In this document: piece by piece, positions 32,099-41,259 of the stretch
Layout: each line of letters starts with the position of its first letter
Numbering within the stretch: the stretch's first letter is position 1
Source: Nocardioides daphniae
Lineage (GTDB): Bacteria; Actinomycetota; Actinomycetes; Propionibacteriales; Nocardioidaceae
DNA: 64,000 nt
NCBI RefSeq assembly: GCF_004777465.1
Contig: NZ_CP038462.1
Coordinates: 1,612,001-1,676,000, forward strand
Direction: 5' to 3'
Program-made: the position numbers and the translations under genes
Notes under the pieces: generated by a model
Databases searched by the model: none
Seen by the model: only the letters and a program-made list of their open reading frames with translations
Told to the model about the DNA's origin: nothing

Positions 32099-32876
32099 TG
32101 AACACTCCCGAGGAACGCCGCCACATCAGCACCGACGAGGACGGCATGATCCGTCTGCAGAAGCTGCTGGCGCAGTCGGGCGTCGCCTCGCGCCGCAAGT
32201 GTGAGGAGCTGATGCTCGACGGTCTCGTGGAGGTCAACGGTGAGGTGGTCACCCGGCTCGGCACCAAGGTCGACCCCGCCACCGCGGTGATCCGCGTCGA
32301 CGGCGAGCGGCTGCCGCCGATCACCGCCCACGTCTACCTGGTGCTCAACAAGCCCCGGGGCGTGGTCTCCACGATGTCCGACCCCGAGGGCGACGCTGCC
32401 TCGGTGACCTGGTCGCCGACCGGCCCGAGCGTCTCTTCCACGTAGGGCGGCTCGACACCGACACCACCGGGCTGATCCTGCTCACCAACGACGGCGACTT
32501 CGCCCACCGGATGGCGCACCCCTCGTTCGAGGTCGAGAAGACCTACGTCGCCGAGGTCGAGGGCGAGGTCTACCCCTCCACGCTCAAGCAGCTCAAGGCA
32601 GGCGTCGTGCTCGACGACGGGCCCGTCGCCGTGACCCGGATCAAGGTCGTGGAGGCCGGTCGCGGCAACGCGCAGGGCCGCACGATCGTCCAGCTGGTGA
32701 TCCACGAGGGCCGCAACCGCATCGTCCGTCGGATGCTTGACCACGTCGGTCACCCGGTCCGGCGCCTCACGCGCACCAAGTTCGGGCCGGTCGACCTGGG
32801 TCGTCTGCCGTCGGGGCAGATGCGTGAACTCACCACGAAGGAGCTGGGCGTGCTTCTGGACAGCGTGAAGCTGTGA
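32098..32876 (+). CDS. rluB: 23S rRNA pseudouridine synthase RluB family, frameshifted as sequenced
   Basis: The product is about 259 residues from ATG 32098. The N-terminal S4 domain reads IRLQKLLAQSGVASRRKCEEL. The catalytic domain shows LVLNKPRGVVSTMSDP and, after a single missing base near 32399, the GRLDTDTTGLILLTNDG motif with the catalytic aspartate. The later EGRNRIVRRMLDHVGHPV segment is also conserved. RluB-type enzymes modify U2605 of 23S rRNA. The position after scpB and before tyrA and cmk is usual in actinobacteria. Confidence 0.9.
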
Positions 32877-33976
32877 GCGAAGGGACCCCTGCCGCGCCGA
32901 CGTCGACGCCGCGACTCGTCGGACCTGTCGAGGTCATCGGCACCGGCCTGCTGGGCACCTCCATCGGCCTGGCCTGCCGTCGCGCCGGCCTGGAGGTGCT
33001 GCTCACCGACGTGCTGCCCGAGCACGTGCGTACGGCCTCGGGCCTCGGCGCCGGCCGCCCGAAGCAGCCCGGTGACCAGCCGCAGGTCGTCGTGGTGGCC
33101 GTGCCGCCCGACCACCTGGGCCAGGTGATCGGTGACGTGCTGACCGCCACCGCCGGCACCGACACCGTGGTCACCGACATCGGCTCGGTGAAGTCGGGGC
33201 CGCTGACTGCCGTCGCCTCCCACCCCGAGGTTGCGCGCTACGTCGGGAGCCACCCGATGGCCGGGAGCGAGCGCTCGGGTCCGTTGGCCGGGCACGAGGC
33301 GCTCTTCGAGGGCCGGCCGTGGGCGATCACGCCCCACCTGGACGCCGACGTGGAGGCGGTCGAGACCGTCGAGGAGCTGGTCAAGGCGACCGGTGCCGTG
33401 CCGGTCTGGCTCACGCCGCACGAGCACGACCGGGCCGTGGCCCGGACCTCCCACGTCCCGCACCTGATGGCTGCGCTCACCGCCGGGCGCCTGGCCACCG
33501 CGCCCCCCAACCACCTGGCCCTCTCCGGACAGGGTGTCCGCGACGTCACCCGGGTGGCCGAGGGGGAGCCGACGCTCTACGGCCAGATCGTCTCGGCCAA
33601 CTCCGAGGCCGTCCTCGACCTGCTGGGCGAGGTGCGCCACCAGCTCGACCAGGTGATCGCCGCCATCCGCACCGGCGACCGCGCCACCCTCGAGGGCGTG
33701 CTCGCGCTCGGGGCCGCCGGCACGCGGGCGATCCCGGGCAAGCACGGCCGTCCGGCGCGCCCCATGCAGTCGGTCTGGGTGTCGGTGCCCGACACCGCCG
33801 GCCAGCTGGCCAAGCTCTTCGCCGACGCTGTGGAGAGCTCGGTCAACGTCGAGGACATCCGCATCGACCACGACCCGACCCGCCCGGTCGGCCTGGTGGA
33901 GCTGGTGGTCGACGCCGAACAGGCCGACCACCTGCTCGACTCTCTCGAATCCCGCGGCTGGACCACGCACCGGTAG
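32873..33976 (+). CDS. tyrA: Prephenate dehydrogenase with C-terminal ACT-like domain
   Basis: The enzyme oxidises prephenate to 4-hydroxyphenylpyruvate for tyrosine synthesis. It has 367 residues from GTG 32873, overlapping rluB. The NAD-binding motif is GTGLLGTSIGLACRR, and GSHPMAGSERSGP and the HEHDRAVARTSHVPH segment are typical. Residues from about 295 onward (QSVWVSVPDTAGQLAKLFAD) form an ACT-like regulatory domain, so tyrosine feedback is likely. The frame is intact. Confidence 0.93.
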   Translation: MSEGTPAAPTSTPRLVGPVEVIGTGLLGTSIGLACRRAGLEVLLTDVLPEHVRTASGLGAGRPKQPGDQPQVVVVAVPPDHLGQVIGDVLTATAGTDTVVTDIGSVKSGPLTAVASHPEVARYVGSHPMAGSERSGPLAGHEALFEGRPWAITPHLDADVEAVETVEELVKATGAVPVWLTPHEHDRAVARTSHVPHLMAALTAGRLATAPPNHLALSGQGVRDVTRVAEGEPTLYGQIVSANSEAVLDLLGEVRHQLDQVIAAIRTGDRATLEGVLALGAAGTRAIPGKHGRPARPMQSVWVSVPDTAGQLAKLFADAVESSVNVEDIRIDHDPTRPVGLVELVVDAEQADHLLDSLESRGWTTHR

Positions 33977-33987
33977 GCTCAGCGCCC

Positions 33988-34677
33988 GTGACCAGCGCTC
34001 AGTCCTCGCCCCGCACCGGAATCGTCATCGCCCTCGACGGGCCGTCGGGCTCCGGCAAGTCCAGCACCTCGCGAGGAGTGGCGACCCGTCTCGGCCTGCG
34101 CTACCTCGACACCGGGGCGATGTTCCGGGCGATGACGTGGGCGATGCTCGAGGCCGGCATCGACGTGCACGACGCGGCGGCCGTGGCGGCGTACGCGACG
34201 ACGCCGCAGCTCGTCTCGGGCACCGACCCCCAGGCGCCCACCATCCACGTCGACGGCGTCGACGTCGGCGAGGCGATCCGTGGTGAGGCTGTGACCGGCG
34301 CGGTCAGCCCGGTCAGCACCGTGCCCGAGGTCCGTACCCGCCTGCTGGAGCTGCAGCGCGAGATCATCGGTGACGGCGACATCGTCGTCGAGGGCCGTGA
34401 CATCGGTTCCGTGGTCGCCCCTGACGCAGAGGTGAAGCTCTACCTCACCGCCGACGCCGCGGCCCGTGCCGCCCGTCGCGCCCTGGAGGAGGGCGGCTCC
34501 GACGTGGCCGCCACCGAGGCCTCGCTGCTGGCCCGTGACGCCATCGACTCCACCCGCAAGGCCGCGCCGCTCACCATGCCCGACGGCGCGACCCACATCG
34601 ACACGACCGCGTACACGCTCGACCAGGTCATCGACCAGGTGATCGCGCTGGTGCAGGCGGTCCAGGGTTCCGAGTGA
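33988..34677 (+). CDS. cmk: Cytidylate kinase
   Basis: Cmk phosphorylates CMP and dCMP with ATP. GTG 33988 gives 229 residues. The P-loop is LDGPSGSGKSSTSRG, followed by YLDTGAMFRAMTW; VVEGRDIGSVVAPDAEVKLYL is also family-specific. TAGGCT at 33974-33979 ends eight bases before the start and no ribosome site is visible, so a leaderless transcript is possible. The stop overlaps the plsC GTG. Confidence 0.95.
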   Translation: MTSAQSSPRTGIVIALDGPSGSGKSSTSRGVATRLGLRYLDTGAMFRAMTWAMLEAGIDVHDAAAVAAYATTPQLVSGTDPQAPTIHVDGVDVGEAIRGEAVTGAVSPVSTVPEVRTRLLELQREIIGDGDIVVEGRDIGSVVAPDAEVKLYLTADAAARAARRALEEGGSDVAATEASLLARDAIDSTRKAAPLTMPDGATHIDTTAYTLDQVIDQVIALVQAVQGSE

Positions 34678-35417
34678 GCTCGGGCGGCCTGCCCCGCAGC
34701 AGCACGGAGCCGCTGGACCCGACCTGGCTCGCCCGGCAGTCGCCGCGCGCGGCGGCGCTGGTACGACGCTGGTGGGACGTGCGCGTCTCCGGGCTGGAGG
34801 CCGTGCCCGGGACGGGGCCGGTGATCCTGGCCGCGAACCACATCGGCTTCCTCGACGGGCCGTTGCTGGTGACCTTCGCCCCGCGCCCGGTGCATGCTCT
34901 GACGAAGGTCGAGATGTTCAGCGGCAGGGCTGGTCGGTTGCTGACCCGTGCTGCCCAGATCCCGCTCGACCGTGGAGCTGTCGACATGGCCGCGATCCGC
35001 AGCAGCCTGCGGGTGCTGCGCGACGGCGGCGTGCTCGGCGTCTTCCCGGAGGGCCACCGCGGGGCGGGGGAGTACGAGGTCGTCCGCGGCGGCGCTGCGT
35101 ACCTCGCCCTGGTCACCGGGGCGCCCGTGGTTCCCGTCACGTTCTTCGGCACGCGTGAGCCGGGCGGGGGCCGCAACTCGGTCCCGAAGCGTGGTGGATG
35201 CATCGACATCGTCTACGGTGAGGCGTGGCGCACGCCTCAGCAGGAGTGGCCCCGGACCCGGGAACAAGTGCGCACCACCACGACGTTGCTCAAGCAGCAC
35301 CTGCTCGGTGAACTTGAGCGTGCCCGTGCCCTGACCGGGCGGGAGCTGCCGGGACCTCTCCCGGCGCCCCAGACCGACAACAAGCCCCGAGCGGGTCTGA
35401 AGCGAGGAACAGAATGA
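34674..35417 (+). CDS. 1-acyl-sn-glycerol-3-phosphate acyltransferase (PlsC family)
   Basis: A 247-residue membrane-associated acyltransferase. The catalytic motif is NHIGFLD (the NHx4D block) near residue 55, and the second conserved block is VFPEGHRG. It begins at GTG 34674 inside the cmk stop and ends in the der start (ATG 35414). The cmk-plsC-der order is common in actinobacteria. The product, phosphatidic acid, feeds phospholipid synthesis. Acyl preference cannot be read from the sequence. Confidence 0.9.
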   Translation: MSSGGLPRSSTEPLDPTWLARQSPRAAALVRRWWDVRVSGLEAVPGTGPVILAANHIGFLDGPLLVTFAPRPVHALTKVEMFSGRAGRLLTRAAQIPLDRGAVDMAAIRSSLRVLRDGGVLGVFPEGHRGAGEYEVVRGGAAYLALVTGAPVVPVTFFGTREPGGGRNSVPKRGGCIDIVYGEAWRTPQQEWPRTREQVRTTTTLLKQHLLGELERARALTGRELPGPLPAPQTDNKPRAGLKRGTE

Positions 35418-36765
35418 CCGACTTCCCGACGGCGACGACGCCGTCACCGGCCCCACGCCGATCCTGGCCGTCGTCGGCCGGCCCAACGTGGGCAAGTCGA
35501 CCCTCGTCAACCGCATCATCGGGCGCCGCGAGGCCGTCGTCGAGGACCGCCCCGGCGTGACCCGCGACCGTGTCTCGTACGACGCGACCTGGAACGGACG
35601 CGCCTTCACCGTGGTCGACACCGGTGGCTGGGACCCGGACGCCGAGGGCCTGGCGGAGGCGATCTCGGGCCAGGCCGAGGTGGCCGTGACGCTGGCCGAC
35701 GCCGTGCTCTTCGTGGTGGACGCCACTGTCGGGATCACCGACACCGATGCCGCCGTGGTCAAGGTGCTCCGCAAGTCGGGCAAGCCGGTCGTGCTCGCCG
35801 CCAACAAGGTCGACGACCTGCGGGCGGAGGCCCAGGCGTACGAGCTGTGGAACCTCGGCCTGGGTGAGCCCTTCCCCGTGTCGGCGCTCCACGGGCGAGG
35901 CTCGGGCGACATGCTGGACGCCTGCCTGGAGGCCCTGCCCGAGCTGCCGGAGCAGTCGTTCGACGAGGTGGGTGGCCCGCGCCGCATCGCCATCGTCGGC
36001 AAGCCGAACGTCGGCAAGTCCTCGCTGCTCAACAAGCTGGCCGGTGAGAACCGTGTGGTCGTCGACAACGCGGCGGGCACCACCGTCGACCCGGTGGACG
36101 AGCTGATCGAGCTCGGCGGCGAGACCTGGCGCTTCATCGACACCGCGGGCATCCGCAAGCGCGTGAAGACCGCCTCGGGCCACGAGTACTACGCCTCCCT
36201 GCGCACGAACACCGCGATCGACCGCGCCGAGGTCGCCGTGCTGGTGCTCGACGGCAGCCAGTCGGTCTCCGAGCAGGACATGCGCATCATCCAGACGATC
36301 CGGGACGCGGGTCGGGCCATGGTCATCGCCTTCAACAAGTGGGACCTGGTCGACGACGAGCGCCGCTACTACCTGGAGCGCGAGATCGAGCGCGACCTCG
36401 TCCAGGTGCAGTGGGCTCCCCGGATCAACATCACGGCGAAGACCGGGTGGCACATCGACCGCCTCCTCCCGGCGCTGCAGAAGGCGCTCGAGGGCTGGGA
36501 GACGCGTATCGGCACCGGCGCCCTGAACACCTTCCTAGGGCGTCTGGTCGCCGAGCACCCGCACCCCGTGCGCGGCGGCAAGCAGGCCAAGATCCTCTTC
36601 GGCACCCAGGCGTCCACCGCGCCGCCGACCTTCATCCTCTTCACCTCGGGCAAGCTCGACGCGTCGTACGAGCGCTTCATCGAGCGGCGTCTGCGTGAGG
36701 AGTTCGGCTTCGTCGGCACGCCGATCGTGCTGCAGCAGCGGGTGCGCGAGAAGCGCAAGCGCTGA
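35414..36765 (+). CDS. der: Ribosome assembly GTPase Der (EngA), frameshifted at the 5' end
   Basis: Der has two tandem GTPase domains and a KH-like C-terminal domain and is needed for 50S assembly. The P-loops are [11 protein letters not shown] and [11 protein letters not shown], and NKVD and NKWD are the matching G4 motifs. ATG 35414 overlaps the plsC stop, but its frame runs out. One missing base near 35429 joins MTDFPD to the main frame, giving about 450 residues. Starting at the internal GTG 35488 would cut through the first P-loop and is not credible. Confidence 0.93.
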
Positions 36766-36787
36766 CCTGCTACTGACCTCGCACTGA

Positions 36788-36824
36788 CACGAGCGCCCCG
36801 GACCGTTGGTCCGGGGCGCTCGTG
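36788..36824 (+). terminator. Intrinsic terminator after der
   Basis: CACGAGCGCCCCGGACC and GGTCCGGGGCGCTCGTG form a perfect 17-bp stem with a three-base loop, 22 bases after the der stop. It closes the long parA-to-der transcription unit. Confidence 0.88.
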
Positions 36825-36927
36825 CGTGTGGGGTCCCGACGCGCACGGCGCACCCCGAATGCGCGTTCGCGCACCGCCTGCGCTATGGTTTTCCTCGCTT
36901 GACCACGGCTCGTTCGCGGCAAGTGTT

Positions 36928-37001
36928 CGGGCTGTAGCGCAGCTTGGTAGCGCACCTGACTGGGGGTCAGGGGGTCGCAGGTTCAAATCCTGTCAGCCCG
37001 A
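36928..37001 (+). tRNA. tRNA-Pro (anticodon GGG)
   Basis: A complete cloverleaf of 74 bases. The acceptor stem is CGGGCTG/CAGCCCG, the D-loop contains AGCTTGGTAG, the anticodon stem CCTGA/TCAGG encloses the loop CTGGGGG with anticodon GGG at 36962-36964, and the T arm contains GGTTCAAATCC. The CCA end is not fully encoded (ACC follows the acceptor stem). The integrase of the neighbouring element lies just downstream, so the 3' end of this gene is the probable attachment site. Confidence 0.95.
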
Positions 37002-37006
37002 CCGAA

Positions 37007-37046
37007 AACCGCCTCTGACCAGCGGAAACGCTGGTCGGAGGCGGTT
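37007..37046. terminator. Hairpin terminator between tRNA-Pro and the integrase gene
   Basis: AACCGCCTCTGACCAGCG pairs with CGCTGGTCGGAGGCGGTT around a GAAA loop, an 18-bp stem with one T-G wobble. It starts five bases after the tRNA and ends 33 bases before the convergent integrase stop, so it may serve both. Confidence 0.8.
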
Positions 37047-37078
37047 CGTCATTTGACACTAAACGGCCTGTTCCCCAC

Positions 37079-38161
37079 TTATTCCCCTTTTATTCGGTCG
37101 TCGGCGCCCTCCTGCGGGGGTCTGCCGTCGTCCGTCCCGACCGCTCCAGGAGCCTTCCCGAGCCGTTCCAGGAGGGCTGAGGCGTCCGCTGCCAGGTCCG
37201 GTTTGGAGATGTAGAACCGGCGCGTGATCTCGGACGAGGTGTGCCCCAGTTGCTGGGCGGCGACCTCTGGGTTCAGCTCCTGGGCGATCAAGGTCGCGAC
37301 CGTCTTGCGGAACGTGTGGGGAGTGACCCAGTCCAGGCCAAAGTCGGAACGGATCGCACGCCAGCGCCGCTGGACGTTGGAGACCTGTTGCCACGTGTCG
37401 TTGCGGGTCGGGAAGACGGCGTCGATCCCCGACGGTGCCGCATGGGTGCGGCGTCGACGTAGCGCCTCAGGGCCAGCACCTCACCGATGCGGGCGCCCGA
37501 TCCCAGCATGACGTCGATGATGTCGGCCATGTCGCTCGTGGCCCGCGGACCAGGACGATGCTCCTCCTCCCACGCCCTGAGCGCACGGCGCACCATCTCC
37601 AGGTCCTCCACCGTCAGGGTGCGCACCTCTTGGCGTTCGCGATGAACCTTGGAGGTCTGGTGGACGGGGTTGACCACGAGCGCGTCGTGGCGCACCGCCA
37701 GGCCGAACATCGCTCCCAGGACGACCTTGGTCTTGCGTTGGCGGTTCACGCTGACCTGCCGCAAGCGCAGGATGAATGAATCCAGGCGGCCGGTGGTGAC
37801 CTCGCTGAGCTTCAGTCCTCCGATCTCGGGCACGACGATGTTGTCGAGGACTCGCTGGTACTCGTTGATCGTCGTGTTCTCGAGGCGGCGCTCGTCGTGA
37901 AGATGCTGGATCCACGTCTGGGCCAGCTTGGCGAGGGTCGTGCTGGGGGTGATCGCGCTCTCGCGAGGGGTGGACCTCTCAGCCAGCTTGACGCGCAGCG
38001 CCCGGTCCGCCGCTGCGCGGGTGGTGCCCGTGGCCGTGACCTCCCGCACCACCGTCGAGGTCACGGATGCGCGTACGGGCACGCCACGCGGTCTTGCGCG
38101 GCTGGGTGAAGGTGAAGTCGCCCCACGTACCCACCGGCAGGCTCGGCCGGCCGACTGACAT
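37079..38161 (-). pseudogene. Tyrosine-type integrase with internal catalytic-domain deletion
   Basis: A phage/ICE-type integrase read from ATG 38161 (MSVGRPSLPVGTWGDF) to TAA 37079. The SAM-like arm (LAQTWIQHLHDERRLENTTI), the first catalytic Arg (GSGARIGEVLAL), the His-x-x-Arg box (TPHTFRKTVATL), the His in QLGHTSSEIT and the Tyr in RRFYI are recognisable. Only 55 residues separate the first Arg from the His box, against roughly 115 in close relatives as I recall them. About 60 residues with the beta-hairpin and catalytic Lys are therefore gone, with the scar near 37460. Frame changes near 38055 and 37440 add further damage. It lies next to tRNA-Pro, its presumed target, with the excisionase upstream. 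Confidence 0.8.
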
Positions 38162-38171
38162 GGCTGCCTCC

Positions 38172-38456
38172 TCAGCGAGGGTGACTGCGGCGGGAGAGGG
38201 AGGACCCGTCCCGGGGTGCGGGAACCGGCAAGCCTCCGTCGTCGTCGGTGAAGTTCTCGGCGTGCTCCTCGATCCAGGCATCGAGGTCGGCGAGACGGTA
38301 CCTCAGGTTCCCTCCCATCTTGACCGCCCGCGGTCCGTAGCCGACCCGTCGGGTCCGCCACGTGTACAGGGTGGCCTTCGGGATGGACAGGTAGGCCGCT
38401 GCTTGGTCGATCGTCAGGATCGTGCACACCGGCGAGGTGTCAGACGTCGTGCTCAT
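38172..38456 (-). CDS. Excisionase-like helix-turn-helix protein
   Basis: A 94-residue protein from ATG 38456. The core ILTIDQAAAYLSIPKATLYTW followed by NLRYRLADLDAWIEEH is the MerR-like winged helix of small excisionases (HTH_17 type). It lies ten bases upstream of the integrase on the same strand, the usual xis-int order of actinobacterial integrative elements. It probably binds the attachment-site arms and may control integrase transcription. The gene itself is intact even though the integrase is not. Confidence 0.85.
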   Translation of the reverse strand: MSTTSDTSPVCTILTIDQAAAYLSIPKATLYTWRTRRVGYGPRAVKMGGNLRYRLADLDAWIEEHAENFTDDDGGLPVPAPRDGSSLSRRSHPR

Positions 38457-38646
38457 GGTGCTCTCCTTCGTTGTCGTGGGGACAGGTTTGTCCCTGCGCT
38501 ACTCAGGTGCACGTCGGTCGCCGAACCTGTGGATGAGGCCTTTGCTGGCGGCCGGAGGCCGTGCCGTGGCCGTAGGCATGACCCACGGGCGGCCTGCGTG
38601 GTGGATAGGTCTGGCGGGTGCCGAGGGACGCTTGTGTGAGGGAGCG

Positions 38647-38799
38647 TCAGGCGTCGGGCTCGATGACGACCTGGACGTCCGGGAAGACGTCGACCCGAGC
38701 CTGCGTCTCGTGGTGTGGCGCCGAGGCCTCGGTGGCTCGAGCGAGCAGTCGCTCAACCTGGCTTCGTGGCGTGCAGCGACGGCGGTATCCGTTGCGCAT
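38647..38799 (-). CDS. Possible 50-residue protein of the integrative element
   Basis: A short frame from ATG 38799 (MRNGYRRRCTPRSQVERLL) to TGA 38647. AAGGA lies five bases before the start, and the start is only a few bases after the DUF4192 stop at 38808, so it could be its translationally coupled partner. The N-terminus is basic and the C-terminus acidic (DVFPDVQVVIEPDA). No family was recognised. The 190 bases between it and the excisionase show no convincing gene. Confidence 0.4.
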   Translation of the reverse strand: MRNGYRRRCTPRSQVERLLARATEASAPHHETQARVDVFPDVQVVIEPDA

Positions 38800-38807
38800 G
38801 GCGGTCC

Positions 38808-39806
38808 TTAGATCGTCGGCGGTTGCTTGGCAGGCCGAGTGGTGGGTCGTTCGGTCGGTTGGTCAAGACCGCTGGGTCGGGCCGTGGCGATCTCCGCCTT
38901 GATGGAGTCCCACGTGCTGGGGTGCAGGCCGTTCTGTACGAGTGTGGTGACGAGCTCGGCAGCGCAGTAGCGCTGGTCGTGGGGGACTTGGTCCAGCGCG
39001 CACCACGCTAGGGCGCCGTTGCCGTGGAGCCAGCTCGCGAACGCGAGCATCGTGGCTGGGGCTGCCTTGACGTCGGCTGGGGCACGTCGGGTGAGGTCGC
39101 TCCACAACGCGATGTGCGACGTCGCGTTCGCCCCTGGTGGACATGTCCTGCCAGACCTCGTCGCGGATCGAGAGTCTCTGCATGGCGACGAGAAGCCGCG
39201 CAGCGTCGTGGTCGGTTGAGTCGGTTGCCATCGTCGTGGAAGGCGTTCACCCGGTCCAGCGCGAAGTCTGCTTCGACGCCGTGGGTACTGGATCGGATGG
39301 CGTCGCGTGCCACGGGGAGGAGGGCTGCGACGGGTACAGGGTCGCCGGTCAGGGAGTCGGCCAGCGATTCGCGGGGAGCGGGTTGGGCCAGGCCACCGAG
39401 CACGGTGCGGGCGGCGACGCTGTCGCGCACCGCTGTGGTGAGCGAGCCGTTGGCGCCGGTGTCGAGGTCGCTCCACTGGGTGGAGCTGGCCCAGAGGCGG
39501 AGCGGGGTGCTGATGCCGAAGGTGGCGAACCGGAGGGTGAAGTCCTGGCCGAGCCTGGCAGCGTGGTCGCGGTCGGCGGTGAATGCGACGAGCCCGACCG
39601 TGGAGCCGGGTTGGGCGTGACGGGCGTAGACGTCATGGATCGCGTCCATGCGTGTTCGCGTTCGCGCGCAGTCGTGGGGATGTCGAGGCGGGCGACGGGA
39701 GTTCGGGGGTGAAGGGGACGACGACGAGGGATTCGTGCGGGGTGAATCCCAGGAGGTGGGGGATGGCGGCGACGAGTTCTTCGGGGGAGCGGACGGAGAG
39801 CTTCAT
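38808..39806 (-). CDS. DUF4192 domain protein, frameshifted as sequenced
   Basis: A protein of about 330 residues starting at ATG 39806 with KLSVRSPEELVAAIPHLLGF and FTPHESLVVVPF, the hallmark opening of DUF4192. The middle (HDVYARHAQPGSTVGLVAF) and the C-terminal WLHGNGALAWCALDQV region also fit; the latter resembles the family's Trp/Cys-containing end. Four one-base shifts are needed, near 39697, 39645, 39228 and 39140. DUF4192 proteins occur on actinobacterial chromosomes and mobile elements. I know of no established function. It is transcribed toward the excisionase and integrase. Confidence 0.7.
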
Positions 39807-39867
39807 GCCCTGTAGGTGCGCTCCCGACGACCTGTCGCGCGTGGGGCGCTGCCTGGAGGTGCTCTGA

Positions 39868-40252
39868 TCAGGGTGCTGCGTGGCCGCGGACGATGCTCGC
39901 TGAGTTCTGAATGGCCCATTCGGCGAGCGGGATGAGGAGTGCGCTGACCTCGTGTCCGCGCTTTGTCAGGCTGTAGTCCACCCTCGGCGGAATCACTGCT
40001 TGCGCGTCGCGCCGGACGAGTCCGTCGTGTTCCAGGGTCTTGAGGGTTTGGGCCAGCATCTTTTCGCTGATCCCGTCTGCGCGCTGCCGCAGCTCGCTCC
40101 ACCGTTGTTTCGCCCTCGGAGAGGGCGATGAGGAGGAGTAGCCCCCACTTGCTGGTGACGTGTTCCAACACGATGCGGCTGGGGCATCCCGCCTGAAGGA
40201 CCCCGTCGGTGGCGAGCGCGGACAGGCTCGCAGCAGCATCACTTTCGGTCAT
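39868..40252 (-). CDS. HxlR-family transcriptional regulator, frameshifted as sequenced
   Basis: About 128 residues from ATG 40252. The winged-helix features are CPSRIVLEHVTSKWGLLLLIAL, then after a single missing base near 40113 QRWSELRQRADGISEKMLAQTLKTLEHDGLV and PPRVDYSLTKRG. HxlR proteins often sense reactive electrophiles or oxidants through an N-terminal cysteine; one is present here just before PSRIV. It is divergent from an NmrA-type oxidoreductase gene 97 bases away, which it probably controls. Confidence 0.85.
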
Positions 40253-40349
40253 GTGGGTACCTTACTTCAAAGTGCGTACTCTCACCTGGAAGTACCCCCC
40301 GGGCTGGGTCGTTGAGCCTCATGACAACCCATCAACACGAAGGACACTC
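40253..40349. promoter_or_regulatory. Divergent promoter region between the hxlR-like and oxidoreductase genes
   Basis: A 97-base region, less G+C-rich than its surroundings. ACTTCAAAGTGCGTACTCTC at 40264-40283, followed by ACCTGGAAGT, contains the imperfect inverted repeat ACTTC/GAAGT, and GTAC occurs at both ends of the motif. This is a plausible operator for the HxlR-type regulator. AAGGA lies before the oxidoreductase ATG. Exact -10 and -35 elements could not be fixed. Confidence 0.45.
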
Positions 40350-41216
40350 ATGAGCATCGTCATCACCGGAGCCACCGGCAAGCTGGGCCGACTCGTCGTC
40401 CAGGCCCTCCTGGAGCGCAACGTCCCTGCCGGCGCGAGTCGTGGCCGCCGGCCGCGCCATCGAGAAGCTGGACGACTTCGCCGCCCAGGGCGTGCAGGTC
40501 GTCGCAATGGACTACACCGACGCCTCGTCGGTCGCCGCGGCCCTCGCCGGCGCCACCAAGGTCCTGCTGATCGCCAGCTCCGAGATCGGCAACGACCGCC
40601 CCGGACAGCACCGCACCGTCATCGAGGCCGCCAAGGCCGAGGCGTCGAACTGCTCGCCTACACCAGCGCCGCCAACGTGGAGGTGAACGCCACCATCCTG
40701 GCCGCCGACCACAAGACCACCGAAGCGATCCTCGCCGACGCAGGAGTTCCGTACGTCCTGCTGCGCAACGGCTACTACTTCGAGAACTGGACCGACCAGA
40801 TCGAAGGCACCCTCGTCCAGGGCGCCATGGCCGGAAGCGCCGGTGACGGTCAGGTCAACGCCGCCACCCGCGCCGACCTCGCCGAGGCGGCAGCCATCGT
40901 CCTGCTGGCCGAGGACCAAGCAGGCAAGGTGTACGAGCTCGGTGGTGACGAGGCCTTCACGCTCACCGACCTGGCTGCAGAGATCAGTGCCGCGTCGGGC
41001 AAGACCATCGTCTACACCGACCTCCCGGCTGCGGCCTACGTCGGCATGCTCGCCAGCGTCGGTGTGCCGGAGGCCTTCGCGCAGATCCTTGCTGACTCCG
41101 ATGGGGGAATCGCCCGCGGCGAGCTGCTGGTGAAGGGTAACGACCTCAGCACCCTCATCGGTCGTCCGACGACCACACTGGCCGAAGCGGTCCGGATCGC
41201 CCTCAACCAAGCCTGA
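40350..41216 (+). CDS. NmrA/QOR2-type NAD(P)-dependent oxidoreductase, frameshifted as sequenced
   Basis: About 288 residues from ATG 40350. The opening SIVITGATGKLGRLVVQALLER is the Gly-rich NAD(P)-binding loop of atypical short-chain dehydrogenases. VLLIASSEIGNDRPGQH, LLRNGYYFENWTDQI and VYELGGDEAFTLTDLAAEIS match the quinone oxidoreductase 2 (QOR2/NmrA) group. Two shifts, near 40436 and 40642, break the frame. Its divergent HxlR neighbour suggests induction by quinones or electrophiles. A hairpin follows its stop. Confidence 0.8.
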   Translation: MSIVITGATGKLGRLVVQALLERNVPAGASRGRRPRHREAGRLRRPGRAGRRNGLHRRLVGRRGPRRRHQGPADRQLRDRQRPPRTAPHRHRGRQGRGVELLAYTSAANVEVNATILAADHKTTEAILADAGVPYVLLRNGYYFENWTDQIEGTLVQGAMAGSAGDGQVNAATRADLAEAAAIVLLAEDQAGKVYELGGDEAFTLTDLAAEISAASGKTIVYTDLPAAAYVGMLASVGVPEAFAQILADSDGGIARGELLVKGNDLSTLIGRPTTTLAEAVRIALNQA

Positions 41217-41225
41217 GCCAAGGAC

Positions 41226-41257
41226 GCCCGTGGCCGGTACCTGCCCCAGCCACGGGC
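41226..41257 (+). terminator. Hairpin terminator after the oxidoreductase gene
   Basis: GCCCGTGGC and GCCACGGGC form a perfect 9-bp stem with a 14-base loop, 9 bases after the stop at 41216. No T tract follows. Confidence 0.6.
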
Positions 41258-41259
41258 AG

